64,000 nucleotides of DNA from Clitopilus passeckerianus (taxonomy: Eukaryota; Basidiomycota; Agaricomycetes; Agaricales; Entolomataceae), in contig CALYLX010000156.1 of assembly GCA_944990035.1 (NCBI GenBank), positions 434,001 to 498,000 on the forward strand, in the 5' to 3' direction. Both the position numbers and the translations under genes were made by a program. Positions 12,723 to 25,018 of this stretch are shown here, piece by piece (the stretch's first letter is position 1; each line of letters begins with the position of its first letter). The notes beneath the pieces were generated by a model, which made no database searches, was not told where the DNA came from, and saw nothing but the letters and a program-made list of their open reading frames with translations.

Positions 12723-15700
12723 TAAGGAAGTTTAGCTGTGAAATCCTGGTTAATATGGGATCGGGGGAATCCTCTCGACTTACATGACGAGCCAATTCAT
12801 TTCTCTGTAATACATGACAATGAAGCACTTGGTTATAATGAAGTCGATCATTCATGATTCATGCAGAGCCTGGCGAAGAATAGACGAACCCTGGACTTCA
12901 TTTAACTACTAGTCTCGCCGGAGGTATTACGAGAGACTTACTTAGCCTTTAGATAGACTCGATTTGTGGACTTCAGGCGATTAAATGAAGCCATGAGACG
13001 ATGAAATGAAATCTCACACTGGTCACTGGAGGAGATCCCCGAGAAGCTACCGGGGACTTCATTTGGTCGATGCTCCTGAGACTGAGATGAAAAACGCGTC
13101 AATGAATGAATGCTCAATGATAATTCACACCGGATATGGCCGATGGCCGGCCTCGACGTGCTTGACGTACTTGAATGGAATCGCCATTCAACTTGTACAT
13201 CACCTATGTGACACTGTAGTGTGATGTGCCTGAGGGGATGGCCAATTGACTTTCCTGCTGAGTTCAAGACTGCCCTCTGCCGACGCACAGTCACTGTACC
13301 TCCAAGGAGGACGACCACCATGGACTCAAAACGGCCGCTGTCTACAGGCCGCAACAGACCGCCGGTACTAGAAACCCTGATCAGCACGGGTTCCAGCCTG
13401 ATCTTGACAGAGAGTGGGATTTAGAGACACAACTTCTCAGTAAGTCCCTCGACCCTCGTGCGTGAGAGGAAAAACATGTCGCAAAGTGTCAACCTCGAGA
13501 AATGTTCACGGGGGTGGGATGATGGATCGATAGACACCCAGATATCATTAGCCGGCAGCACTAGCCTATCATGATTCATGATGGACACACTTAGCCGAGC
13601 ATTAGCTACTCAGCGAGCACTCAACTAGACTCTAGAGTGCATCCCCCAGTCCAGGTGTGGGGGCAGGATGGGGGATTTCGCCCTTGAAGGGAATCCGCTA
13701 AAGTACATTGTTCACGGAGGCAGTAGTGAGAGGATGGCGCATGACCCAGCGGCGCTGAAACCGTTCTCACTATCCACTTAGATTTTCACATCTTGGCGAG
13801 GGCAGGAACTCAACAGGAACAGTTGCTGGGACTCGTCTACCAGTGGGATTCCTGTAACTAACACGCGGCGTGAATACGGCAGCAATTCTGAGCCAAATAA
13901 TGGGGATTGCCAGGAAGAAAGGCAACAACTCGACTGTGCAGCTGGTGGTACGATCGTATATCTGTCAGAAATCTTTGTATGTACCCCCTCGAGGCGTCGG
14001 CTGAAGGTCAAGATCGTCAGGATAGAGAATGTCTGAACGGCCGTGATGCCACGGTAAGGCAAAGTTTCGCCTACAATCCATGCTCTACCGCCGGCTTTTA
14101 CCCGGAATGCTCGTGTCACCCAAGGATCATTAGTCTTCACACGTTAGGACGGGAGGAGTGAGGTACTGAGCAGAAAGCGGGGGACAAAAGAACAGGGGAA
14201 ATGGGAAAATTCCACGTGGTTCAGGTCGTGGAGTTCAGTTAACAATTAGTTGATGGAGGCCAATCAGAGGTCTGGGAAGTGATCTACATTCACTTGGTTT
14301 CATGGTACCCATCGCGGGACGCAACATAAGCAAAACTTCATGGCCCTCTCAGGGCAACAGAGAAGCTTGAACCTTCAGTGGTCAGATATGGGTGGTCTAT
14401 TTCCTCCGAGATCATGAATCAGCAGAGTGTGATTGACTTTGATGATGAATCCCATCCCTTCTCGTGTATAAGACCGATGCACTTCGTTTTCCGCCGACAA
14501 CACCAGAGGGCTGAAGTGTGACGGTGTCGTGCAATTGAAAGATACAAGCGACTCTATCGAACTGACATGAGTGGATCCATGGCGAACACAGATTTGAGAT
14601 CCATCAACCAGTAGCAAAATGATGTAGTAATTTAAACGCCGGTCGCTTTGACAATGTGTCTGTTGTGATCAGTTCAATGTCTAGATCTGCCGGCTGGACA
14701 AACACTTGCAGGCGGATATTGGTCCAGCTGACGATTGTTATCATACAAATCACTCCTTAACATTGACCCACTGAAAAGGCCGCGTTTAGGACCTCATGGA
14801 TAAAGGTAGGGATGGAACTAAGAAACGGTTTAGGCTGTAGTTTTATTTTTATTCTGGTCATATTGGAGCTTCTCACAAGCCTGGTAAATACATGTTAGCG
14901 CCACAAGATAAAGGTAGAATTAAAGTGGTGCATTCTGACAATGACGGGACAAATCAGTGCCAGGGGGCCCATGACGTACTAGTACGATTGCTCGTTGAGA
15001 GGCTGCGAGTCCCGTGCCCATGCAGCCTGAGGCCTGAAGGTCGGCGTCTGCTTGCTGAGCTAGTTTCTACCTCCATCACAAGAGAATGTGAGAATAGCCT
15101 TATAGTAGTTGATTTTCCTGAAGGATGCTCAACGTTCGCAAGTCGGTATCTGCTCCAGGCTCCAGAATCCACCGAGGAGGTGCGCTGAGACTTCAGAAAT
15201 TCCGCAGATCCGAGTGTCCACAGCCTCCGTAATCCAAAAAAAAAAAAGTGGTAAGTCAAACAATTTAATGGACAAATGCTCGACTCAATGAACCATTTGT
15301 AGGGACAAACCATGGCCAGTCGGTAGGGTTTTAAGTCCACCATGCGGCGAGGAGACTGGCTTTCGAAGCTGTGTGACTGGCAGTAAATGTGACGGCTCTG
15401 ACAAACGGGTGACCGGTAATCCCCGTATGTCCGTCCTTGCACCTACTATTGCGGCGTGAGGGACGCAAAATTGCACTGTTTCATCTCTCTATTCAAATTT
15501 CTGCACACAACGTTGCTATGCTTTAGCCTTTGGCTATGCCCTTAAATTTTAAGATTCCGCGAATAGGACCCAGGAGCAGATACGAACAAGCTGGAGGTGT
15601 GCATGCCTGATGACGAAAAATAGTTCTCCCAGTCTTGGAGCCTCAGCGAAATGCTTTCTCTTTGAAATTTCGATGTTCTACCTGGTCGGTTCAGAGCAGT

Positions 15701-16966
15701 TGAAAATTCGACTGCAGAACATTTTCGAAAGGTGGGATCCGTTTCAGATCTTTGGATTTCTGACGTTCTTACACCACTCCTCACGTAACGCCTAGGGAGC
15801 ATGTTGTGGGTAGAACTTTGCCGCTGGTTCGGTTCGGAGGAATCTGAGCGCATCTTTGTCCGCCGGAGATGCAACTGGAGCTTTGTTTCGACTATCTGGG
15901 CTGTTAATGCCGTCTGATAATTGCGCCAGAGTGCGGAGAGATTGATGCAGAAACTGTTGCAGCAGGGTTGCTACCGGCGCTAGGCCACAGCTTCCAGAGA
16001 ACGATACACATGCTAGAACTCCTCCTCAAAGAGCGCTGATGGAGGTGAGTCTGGCGATTGTTTTCGACCGTGGTTCACTCTGTCCCCTCCTGGATGGGCT
16101 AACCCGCTGTCCGAAGTAGAGTTCAGTCTTGGTCACGTGATTCACAACGATATACCTGCCTTCCTGATTCCAAGTGTCAGTGCAGAGTTGATTCTGATAC
16201 CTGCAGTCATTTCGATTAGATTGTCACCTACATGGAGTTTACTGAAGGCATAGTACGGCCCGGTCTCGAGCTCTGGTTGCAACGTGTCGAGATGGAATCT
16301 ATCCAAGCACATGCCTTGAATTAGGGAACCAATCTGCATCGTCGCCATGAGAGTCGAAGTCCCTGGATATGGCGTCGTGTACGTATCTCGGGTCCAAATC
16401 ACCTCTCTCCATAGAGCTATCAAGTCAACTTTTCGATGCCATGTGTCATTTATGAAGGAAGCGCTAAGAAGCGCCATTCATTCGTTCATATTCATTGAGA
16501 TACCCTGGAAATGAAATGCCCATCGCTCAGTTATGGCGGCCCATTCCGCCTATTCGTCATGGATGATTCTAATTAATGACATAGTTCTCAGGTGTGTCGC
16601 CATGCTCACACTTGACCATATGTTAGGATTCTTAGATGGATCAAGGTCTTCGTTAAAGTATTGAAATGCTTTCGATACATTGCATTGATATCCGTTGAGA
16701 GTATTATGTACATTGTGAATAGCTATTGAATTCCAATAATTGTGTGTGTTATGCTATGTTTTCGGTTTCATCCCTCTTCCTAGCAGAGGCGATATTAGAT
16801 AGTACCTACGTTAGCGAGAGTGAATGTATTGATACAATGGTTATCTACCGGGAACGAATGAGTGAACGAACGGATGATTGCTACAGTAATAAGTTAGGTG
16901 GGATAAGAATATGGTCTAGGGTATGCGATGCCGAGACGAGACGAGATGAGGCGAGTTGGCAGTCAT
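12723..16966. other. 4.2-kb gene-poor stretch
   Basis: No gene can be supported. The best open frames are minus-strand 16142-16477 (111 codons, no domain), 13778-14140 (120 codons) and 12938-13387 (149 codons). None shows splice partners or motifs. A run of about twelve A bases lies at 15236-15247. A TCACGTGA palindrome at 16133-16140 has no obvious target gene. Confidence 0.5.
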
Positions 16967-18862
16967 TCATGATTCCCAGACTTCAGGGGAGAAGTAAGTT
17001 GTTACCTCCCATTGGTAGTTCTTCTTTAGAGCGAAGGTGACATAGGTGTGGATTCCGCTTCGTTCGCTGAGGTCACGATGGTTGCTAAAAGAATGCCGGT
17101 GGTCAGCTCCGGGTATCATACTGTGCAATGATGACACTTACTAGGCTCTGGAGATTTCCTCAGCCACCCAACCTTTTGGGCGACGAGTAGACTCAGACTC
17201 GCCGAAAGAGTAGAACTTCTCAAGAGCGTCAGCGACGAATCGGTCGTTCGGACAGTAGCGTCTAGAAAAACTGATGAGAAGTCGATCAAGGGCAGCTGGG
17301 CACAGAATACTCACGAGACAGGCAGGTAGATCTTAGGCAATATTGTTTGGCTACCGGGTGTCAGGCAATAGTAGTAGAGGAGGCCAGTGGTAGGGTGTTC
17401 AACGCTGCGCCGTGATTCACTCTGGCCAGCAGAAGGGTCCTCGAACTTTGGGCAGTCGGTGAGAGACTTGCCGCTTCGTGAGTGGGCGTAGGGGAAGAGG
17501 GTGTTCCAGAGAGCTTCGAGACGAATCATAGCTGGTCGCATTTCGGGAGCATTCAGCCGACCGTTGAGTAAGAAGGAGCGTTTAGCGTCCTGCCACGAGC
17601 AGCCTTCAGCTGGTCGGCAGTAAAGCTGATCAGAATTGAAGTCAGAACAGGGTAAGGGCGGTCTATTGTGAGTGAACTGACCTTTAGCCTGTTCTTCTCG
17701 TTGCGGACGACATCTGCAGAGAGGATTTGAAGCTTGGGCTTGTGGCGGTCTTCCAGGCTGTTGACGAAGGTGACCATGCTATCCATGGGTTTCCTGAGGG
17801 AGGGGTCCAAGTCTTTCAACGCGTCACGAAGGGGAACGTAGTTGGCGTCCCAAAGTTGGACGGCGGAACCTCGGTTAGGGTTGACAGGCATCAAGGGTTG
17901 GCGGGGACTAGGGAGGTAGTACGTCTTGAGCATTATCGATCCCGACGGGGCGAAGTCGAAACCTGTGGGATACCAATTAAACGTCTGCGGTTCCCTAAAA
18001 ACCTATTGGACACTTACCGACGAAGAATCGGCTACCGGACTCTTCGTAATCACTGTCATCATTGGGAAGAAGCATGTCGCGGGTTGCATTCGACCACTGC
18101 ATAGCGCCCTCGTCGCATTGGACAAGGCCAAAGCGTCCCGTTGGTGAAGTCAAGTACTTCATGACCGCTGAACCACTGAGGAGCTTGCCATTGCGAGGAT
18201 CACTGAAGACAAGAGTGAGAATGTTGTGAGAGCACAGAGTGTAAAACACGTACATTGGCTCGATCGCGAACCTCAGTTGTCTATTGGCGTTTCCGGTGGC
18301 CATCTTCTTGTGGCTGGGGATGATCCAGCTCAGCTCTACTGGGCTTCCGTCGTAGGTCATGAGGGACTCAGGACCGTGGCTTTGTAGAGGGCCCATCATG
18401 CCGATGAGGCGAGAGTAGACGAATGTGAGGTAGCGGATTTGAACGGGGACTGGGAATTCGGCAGTGACGAGCATCGAAGCAAAAGGCTTCGCGAACTTTC
18501 TCCAGAAGAAAGTTGACTGGGGACATCTAGGTGGCAGGCACTGAACGAGTTTGTTAGGTCCGTAGTGGGATGAAAGTAGTCAAGGACGCACCTTGGTGAG
18601 GGCATCATACGCGGAAAGGCCAGTCAGCTCGGCATCGTTGAGGATTGTCGGTTCGTTGAATGTGAAGTCGGAGCCAAGTAGTGGGGAAGCCACACTCTTC
18701 ACGTAGGCGTTGAAGTCCTTGCTTTCTTCAACGTCAGAGCTGAGCTCATCGGTTGGAGTAGCTTGTACTGTAAGGCTAGTGTTAGTGGTCGTGGATATTT
18801 GGGTTGAACCTAGCGAAGTGACACTGACCAAAGTAGCGTGCATCAGCTGCAAGTGATTCCAT
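16967..18862 (-). CDS. DMATS-type aromatic prenyltransferase
   Basis: Eight exons, read from the minus strand: 18829-18862, 18592-18767, 18254-18540, 18018-18202, 17682-17962, 17315-17625, 17142-17261 and 16967-17084. They give 503 residues. The protein follows the fungal dimethylallyltryptophan-synthase (ABBA-fold) family in order: a helical FFWRKFAKP segment near 81-89, DGSPVELSW at 134-142 with the Glu that contacts the aromatic nucleophile (E139), RQLRFAIEPI at 157-166, PSGSIMLKTYYLP at 233-245, NRLKLYCRP at 318-326, KIYLPV at 419-424, and a final EVTTYFSPEVW. The spaced Lys/Arg/Tyr residues (K240/Y242, R319/K321/Y323, K419/Y421, Y495) match the pyrophosphate-binding set of the family. 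The expected reaction is transfer of a dimethylallyl or longer prenyl group to an indole or other aromatic ring, in the cytosol. The substrate cannot be read from sequence. No other secondary-metabolism gene flanks it. The extreme N-terminus (11-residue first exon) is the least certain part. Confidence 0.9.
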
Positions 18863-20771
18863 GCCGAGATCGAGGATGAACGAAGCTCGAGAAGCAAAGT
18901 CGGTATGGCGTTGAGAAGCTGCCTCGGTCGAAATGTCGAGGCGCCTTTTTATCTGAAGTTTGAAAGGGTCTCATGTCGACTGGGAATATCTGACACAGAT
19001 CCCAGATTCGTTGACCGTAAAGGCATTTGGGAATAACGTGCGAAGGTATCAATCAATTACCAGGGGAGGGTGGATGGATCTGCTGAGCCTCGGATGAGGT
19101 TGGTCCGAAGAATATGGAAATAGGCAGCGTAATATTCTGAGTTGCTTGGCGTCGCAAAGCTATTTTCATGTCAAGATGGAGATAGTTCGACAGATTCGAT
19201 TTCCAGGGTCGTACTATTTTGGAATCGCGACAACATTGGACAACCCGGCCCAGCCATGTGTAACCTTTGACGGAGGAGATGGTAAAACCACAACAGCCGT
19301 GACTCCCGGTAAGGCAGGTCACTCCAGCTTCCCCATTGGACTATCAAATGTTAACTACACCAGGCAAGAAATCGGGGACCTTTCGTAAGACAGAGTCGTT
19401 AGGGATCTCCGGAGACCGTTACACTGTGATGAGTCGCCCTTTGTCAAAGAGCGAGACCGAGCTCTTGTCACGGTGTGTACGGTGGACTTCTTGTCCAGCG
19501 CCTCTTGTTAGGTAAGAATCCTAAAGCCAATCTCTTACTCCATCTTTGTTCCAATCGGGATCTCAGATTCCCCATTGCTTTTGTTAGCAATGTGCTCGGA
19601 AGCCTTCGGCTAAAACGCCTTTTTGTTTTGTCCCAATGTGAAGAGATGGCCCTCGCTCCAACGGACCGCAAGAGCATCCTAATGCCCAACAAAGTCGACT
19701 TGTGCAGGGCATAGTGGGATTCGGCATCTTTTGTTCGAACGATCAAGGCGTGCTAACCTTACCTGAAATTGAACTTGTGGCAAGAGTTCTTTGACTCGCT
19801 TACCCTGCATCAAAGCCAGGTTCTCCTGCAACAGGTCGTAGTTTTCGTAATATTCTTCTGCAGGGTGTGCCACGCGTTTATCTCAGACTGAGGATTATCA
19901 TCGCTTCACGGCCGTCTGACTCTTTTTCTCGGCCGACAGCGACCAGGCACTTGGCCGGGAGAAGCGTCAAATACCCATTTTACAAGCTTTTCAAGAAATT
20001 AGGTGGATGCACACCCATCCGAACTGACGAAATGTTACGTAATTTGTAATGTCGAAACGAAATAGAGCCCGTCGGTTTCCAAATGACCTCAAACTAGAAA
20101 GTTTTCATTGGCAACGCCGAAAAACACTTCAAACGGCGAGCGCATGCACAGTGCACACGGATTGAACGCACGGAACAGAACGCAAAGCGACTGGATCGGA
20201 CCGACAGCAACAGTGCCTTCAGGGATAGAGATTGCCAGGATGTTGTAATGCGTACTTTTAGGAGTTGTAAGAACAATAGTCATAGGCGTAATCGACCGGT
20301 CCAAACGATGGAGGCGCCGTAGGTCTCGCAATGACCGAAGGTAGACATAGAGTCTATTAGCGGCGAAATTTGTCGAGGTCGGGCGAGATGGCGGCGCGTG
20401 CTGTGATATGACCGGAAACACCGGAACAATGACCCCCTCCACGGTTTGGTTATGATTGCCAACAGCCTCTTCGTATACCTTGCAGCCACAGGCACATTAA
20501 AATTATGTAGCCAGCACGACGCAGGCTTCGGTGCTAATCAGGTTCGATGGCACGGTAATTAACTCTATCGCTCTGAGCAAGACAAAAAAACCTCGGGAAA
20601 ACTTCATGTATTGGAACGCTGTAATAGTGGGGCCACGAGGAGAGTGAACGTAAACTACTAGGGGCGAGATCTCTATACCTAATCGCTGTGCTCAAATCAT
20701 AATCAAGACCGAAAGATGACGTCCTCAAGAAACATCGCCGAACTGCCTTGGAAATTTGCTTCTCAACCCAC
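18863..20771. other. 1.9-kb stretch, possible small frames only
   Basis: This holds the promoter side of the prenyltransferase (18863 on) and the downstream side of the LPMO-like gene. A minus-strand frame at 19679-19873 begins with an acidic, helical peptide that looks coding (EEYYENYDLLQENLALMQ) and meets a GTAAGG donor, but no convincing second exon could be fixed. The frame at 20089-20442 (minus, 117 codons) has no recognisable feature. Confidence 0.4.
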
Positions 20772-21798
20772 TTACTGGGTGAAGTCGACGCAACTCTGGT
20801 ATGTCTGGCTGTTCTCGGTAGCATACCAGAACCATTGAATTGCGCAAGCCCCACTCGTGGCGCATTGAGTTCCCAGATTGGGAATTGTAATTTCGAAGTC
20901 GGCTTGGAAACAAAAAGAGTCAGAACACGTGAAAACGGTACAAATCGGACAATCGTGCGGTGAATCGCAGATGTTATTCGGAAGAGGAAAGGTCCTCACT
21001 CTCGTTCTTCGGCCAATCAGCCGGACCAAGGGAACTGTTTGCGTATACTGGCCAGGTATAGACGGGTTTGCCTATTGTTTGCTGAGTAGCAAGATTAACC
21101 TTGATGATGATCGTATCAGCCCGGTCGAAGTGGATGTTCAAGATCGGTAACTCACAATAGAGACGTTCTGTTTAATCAGATTATCAAGAATGAATCTTTG
21201 TACAGATGTGCAGGTTCGCGGAAGTACTGACCGCATATCCGGTGTGGTGCGCCACGAGGTCTACATGGAAGGGAACGACTGTTCCAGCAGCGTACTTGCG
21301 AGTATTGCTCGTGTTATCCTCGAACTAAACGTACAAAGAATCGTTATCGGAGGTTTCAGATGAATACCATTGGCGTCCTTACCTGACCACCACGGCAGAA
21401 ATAGAGGTGGCAGGCGGCAGCATTGTAGCTAGAGTCTATTTTCTTGACAGCATTCTCAATCTGAAAATCGGGATATCGGTTAGAATTCCGGAGCCCGTGA
21501 ATACAGGTCATCGTACAGGTCCCGTCTTGTCTATAATAAAGTCAAAAGAGGGTTAGTTGATCAGCACAGTCGTTATTGTGTCGTCACTGACCTGATGCAA
21601 GCACTTTATTCACAGCCGCTCCGCATGCCGCGATGTTAGCGCTTCCAAGCTAGGGTATAGTGGCTCTATTAGGGACGATTGGCGTTTTGTTCCGTGGATA
21701 CTAACCTGACGGGGCTTCGGTGTTGTTACTACAGCGTGAGCGCTGACAGAAGATGCGATGGCAGCAAGAGTTAGAGCTAAGACCTGGAGTTTGAACAT
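20772..21798 (-). CDS. Secreted chitin-binding type-4 / LPMO-like protein
   Basis: Eight exons: 21706-21798, 21592-21649, 21517-21530, 21383-21460, 21232-21324, 21156-21167, 21000-21099 and 20772-20902. They give 192 residues. Residues 1-20 are a signal peptide. Cleavage after SVSA leaves His21 as the first mature residue, as in copper 'histidine-brace' lytic polysaccharide monooxygenases. A second histidine cluster follows (H101, H107, H108 in PFHVDLVAHHTGY). Cysteines at 40, 72, 77, 163, 169 and 187 would form disulfides. A QWFWYA stretch lies near the C-terminus and the protein ends CVDFTQ. This fits fungal secreted proteins annotated with the chitin-binding type-4 (LPMO_10) domain; copper-dependent oxidation of a polysaccharide is the family expectation, not proven here. 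Two exons are only 14 and 12 bases long. The stop overlaps a GTAAGT sequence, so a further 3' exon cannot be excluded. Confidence 0.85.
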
Positions 21799-21837
21799 AG
21801 TGGAGTGTTGCTGACATGGTTCTCGTCTATCTTGCAC

Positions 21838-21845
21838 CTTATAAA
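21838..21845 (-). promoter_or_regulatory. TATA box of the LPMO-like gene
   Basis: TTTATAAG on the minus strand lies about 40 bases before the start codon of the secreted LPMO-like gene. It is a plausible TATA element with a short leader. Confidence 0.45.
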
Positions 21846-22772
21846 CGAGCCAGAGAGATAGACAGTTGCACCAACATATGACTGAGACGGGCCGGCTCTA
21901 TAGCACAAGAATACAGTAGAGGCTCTTGACCCGGCCCGCTGTGTATCTTCTGTACTCAGCCTAGCAAATCGCGTCGATTTCGGGTTATCCTCGTTTGAAT
22001 AGGCCAATACAAGACAACCTTGTCCAGGTGATACCGTGGAATCAATCCAATCTCCACCGTACCGCTGCTGCCCTTTGGTTAATACAACGGAGCCCAACAA
22101 GGGTTTTTAGAGGTGGATGATCCGAAACAATAACGAGGCATATGTGCCGAACTGTACAGTTCCTGCACCTAAACCGCAATGATCATAGAATGATCACTAG
22201 TGGTAGTCGGCCATCAGGCCTATAGCGTATCAGGTGCTAATGAAGCTCCCACTCCTCAGGTTCAGAGCGGGATGGTGGAGAATACGGACCGCCGTGGAAC
22301 ACGCAGCCAAGGTCATGATATCGGGGAGGCTGCGGGTAGCAACCTTGGGGTGTTGACACAGACTTGACAGTGCATTGTTATCAGTGCAATTAATCTGCTT
22401 GAGGGCGCCGTCAACCTAGAAAGTTTTGAGGGGTCCAAACGCGTATGGCCTCAAGCTTCAAGAGTTGCATTCCAATCACGTAGATGCAAAGCAATGTGTA
22501 GCAATTGGTGTCCGTGTGGCAAGAACAACGAATTGTAGGCATCTCCAAAGTTATATTTTCGTCGAAGAACAATGCTGAAACTCCTGTAAGTGACAGTAGT
22601 GCCCCGTCGGCGGTTCGAGGACATCTGCAATGAACATTGTTCAAGCCAACTCAGGCTTCCAGTCCAACTTCCGTCACCGACATGGCCAAATTCGGCACCG
22701 CACGTGACTCCGCAGGACTGGCAGAGGGCCTGCGACGGCGCTGAGCTTGGTCGTCCTCTGCTAGCTGCTGCC
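21846..22772. other. Divergent intergenic region
   Basis: About 930 bases lie between the LPMO-like gene and the DnaJ-X gene, transcribed away from each other. No gene was seen. A GCACGTGAC site (core 22701-22706) lies 67 bases ahead of the DnaJ-X start codon. Confidence 0.45.
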
Positions 22773-24544
22773 ATGAACTCTGGATATCCAGTACTGCCTT
22801 CGAGGCCAATAATACCACATATTGGTACAACATGCTCAAATCCTAGGTGCAATTCGCCGTTAGAGTTCCCAGTGCCACAACCGCAGCCACGCTCCGGCAC
22901 TTTGCTGCAAGTTCGGTGCTTTTCTTGCCAAACGGTATTCTCGCATGCATTCTATCCTGGGCAGGTGCCATCTTCAAGCAGAACCGTTGCTGCCAACTCT
23001 CCGAGTTTCAATGGAGGAGCGAGCACCGGACAGTCATCCACATCAGGTCAGGGTGCTGGTGCAGCACCCCGACGAGGGCGAAAGATCGGGACGCAAGAAC
23101 GACCCCTTGAGACAGGCTACTACGACTTGCTGGGCGTCCCTGTAGACGCCACCTCAGATGACATAAAGAAAGCTTATCGTGCGTTCCCATATTTTTTGTT
23201 GGCCTGAACGAGCTCAGGTTCAGTTTTATGCTTTCACAGGCCGCCTTGCAATCAAGCACCATCCAGACAAAAACCGTAATGATCCCCATGCCGAGGAAAA
23301 ATTCAAGGAGATTGCCATTGCGTACCAAACACTATCAGACGAGGAGCTGCGGAAGAAATACAATGAGTTTGGCTCCAAGGAAACGCAACCAGATGGAGGC
23401 TTCGTAGACCCAGAGGCGTTGTTTGGAGCCATCTTTGGTGGAGAACGCTTCATACCCATAATTGGAGACATCAGCTTAGCTCGGGAGATGAAGACAGCGT
23501 TGCAAGAAGCTGACGAGGCCGAAGAGGAGGCCAACAAACCCCGACTGAAGGATGCCAAGGGGAACGACATCCTGAGCCCTGAGGAGAAGGCGAAGAAGGA
23601 GTCCAAAGAACAGCAGAAGTCGGCCGAGGTTGGCCTTTCGTTATTCCTCCACATGGCATGGTCATTGACGCATTGATGTTCTTCCCTTAGAAAGCAGCTG
23701 CACGGAAGGAGAGGGTACAGAAGCTGGTCGAGAATCTTGAGCGAAAGCTTGGGATCTTTACGGAGTCTGCAACTGGTCCAGATGATGCCGATGTTACCGC
23801 TAGTTGGAGAACCATATGCCAATTAGAAGCCGAGTCAGTTTCTCCTTCATATTTCACAAGGCCCTTCACTGATCCAAGCTTGTCCAGGGAGCTGAAGCGC
23901 GAATCGTACGGAGTAGAGCTTCTGCACGCGATTGGCTTCGTCTATGCTGCGAAGGCGAAGCACCACCTCGCGACGAATCAAACGTTCTTGGGTGTCGGCG
24001 GCTGGTTACACAATGTCCAAGGCAAATACCACGTGTTCAGCGAAACGTGAGTAGTGGTCTCAATTGTTGACATCGTCTAATTTTCGATGGGGAAAGCTGA
24101 TACAATGACTATTAGGGTGTCGACACTTCGTGCTGCTATGGAACTCAAGGCTGTGTTCGAGCAGATTCAAAACGCCGAGAAAGCAGGTAACCTGGGACCT
24201 GAGGAGAAGAAGAAGCTAGAGGAGCAAGCGGCGGAGAAAGCTCTTCAGGCACTTTTCAAGGTTTGTGATTGTCTTCATGAAACTCTATCACATCATTGAC
24301 CAAGGGCGTGATTCTTGTATAGGGGACCAAGTTAGAGATAGAGTCGGTCCTTCGGGAAACATGTGACAGGATTCTTGAGGATCCTACGATCAGCAAGGCA
24401 AAGTCAGAGCTTCGCGCCGTTGCGCTGCAAATTCTTGGAGAGGCCTACCTCGGTGCTAAGAAGGATGATGGAACTGTGGATGACAGTGAATACGTTCGAG
24501 TCGATACCAAGAACAGCAGGGCCAGAGAGAAGCAGGGTATGTAG
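22773..24544 (+). CDS. DnaJ-X co-chaperone with N-terminal zinc ribbon
   Basis: Six exons, 22773-23178, 23240-23628, 23691-23833, 23888-24046, 24116-24260 and 24323-24544, give 487 residues. A J-domain spans about residues 115-178, with YYDLLGV, IKKAYR and the essential HPD at 143-145. It is followed by DPEALFGAIFGGERF and then a DnaJ-X region (about 210-430) with HAIGFVYAAKAKHHL, as in yeast Caj1 and Djp1. These proteins stimulate Hsp70 ATPase; Djp1 acts in cytosolic import to peroxisomes and mitochondria. Ahead of the J-domain is a C-x4-C...C-x2-C set (C21, C26, C49, C52) that looks like a zinc ribbon, then a Ser/Gly linker. The start at 22773 is the ATG that puts this motif close to the N-terminus; the frame stays open upstream to 22590, so a longer form is possible. 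Confidence 0.9.
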
Positions 24545-25018
24545 ATTGGAAATGACCCGTCATGTGTTTCTCGCAAAGATCCTTTAATTCATTATTACTG
24601 GTACGGATATAGATTTCTTACATCTTGGGGTGGAGATTTTTACACTATCACCTCATCAGGACCCTCGAGTTTGTTACTACTGCATGCATGTACATTTATG
24701 GCATACACAATGTTTACCCCTACACCTGGTAGCTGCGAATATAGTCACCGAGCAGTCACAACCACCATCATCGATTCAAAACCGAGGTCCAACAACAGTC
24801 TATCAACGGTCCGATCCATATCTATGTGCTTTGACCAGCCTTGAATGCCGGAGTTCTGCGTAGGGGCAAGAGTATTCATCAAGAGGTACAGGTTTCATTT
24901 TCCCACTTTGGGTGGCAAAGATCAGAAATCGAATCGTCATTCCATGGTAATCTAATCTGGGGTAACAACGAGAACATTGTAAGTGCTTCGAGTTGGACGT
25001 AATCACGACAGTTTAACC
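24545..25018. other. Convergent 3' intergenic region
   Basis: About 470 bases lie between the stop codons of the DnaJ-X and TyrRS genes, which converge. No gene, repeat or RNA was recognised; it presumably holds both polyadenylation regions. Confidence 0.5.

Noticed and set aside
16142..16477. 111-codon minus-strand frame near the prenyltransferase 3' end
   Set aside because: The peptide looks ordinary but has no motif and no neighbouring exon; not enough to call a gene.
10786..22000. Idea of a secondary-metabolite cluster around the prenyltransferase
   Set aside because: The neighbours are an HNH protein, a single-pass membrane protein and a secreted LPMO-like protein, none with a biosynthetic role.
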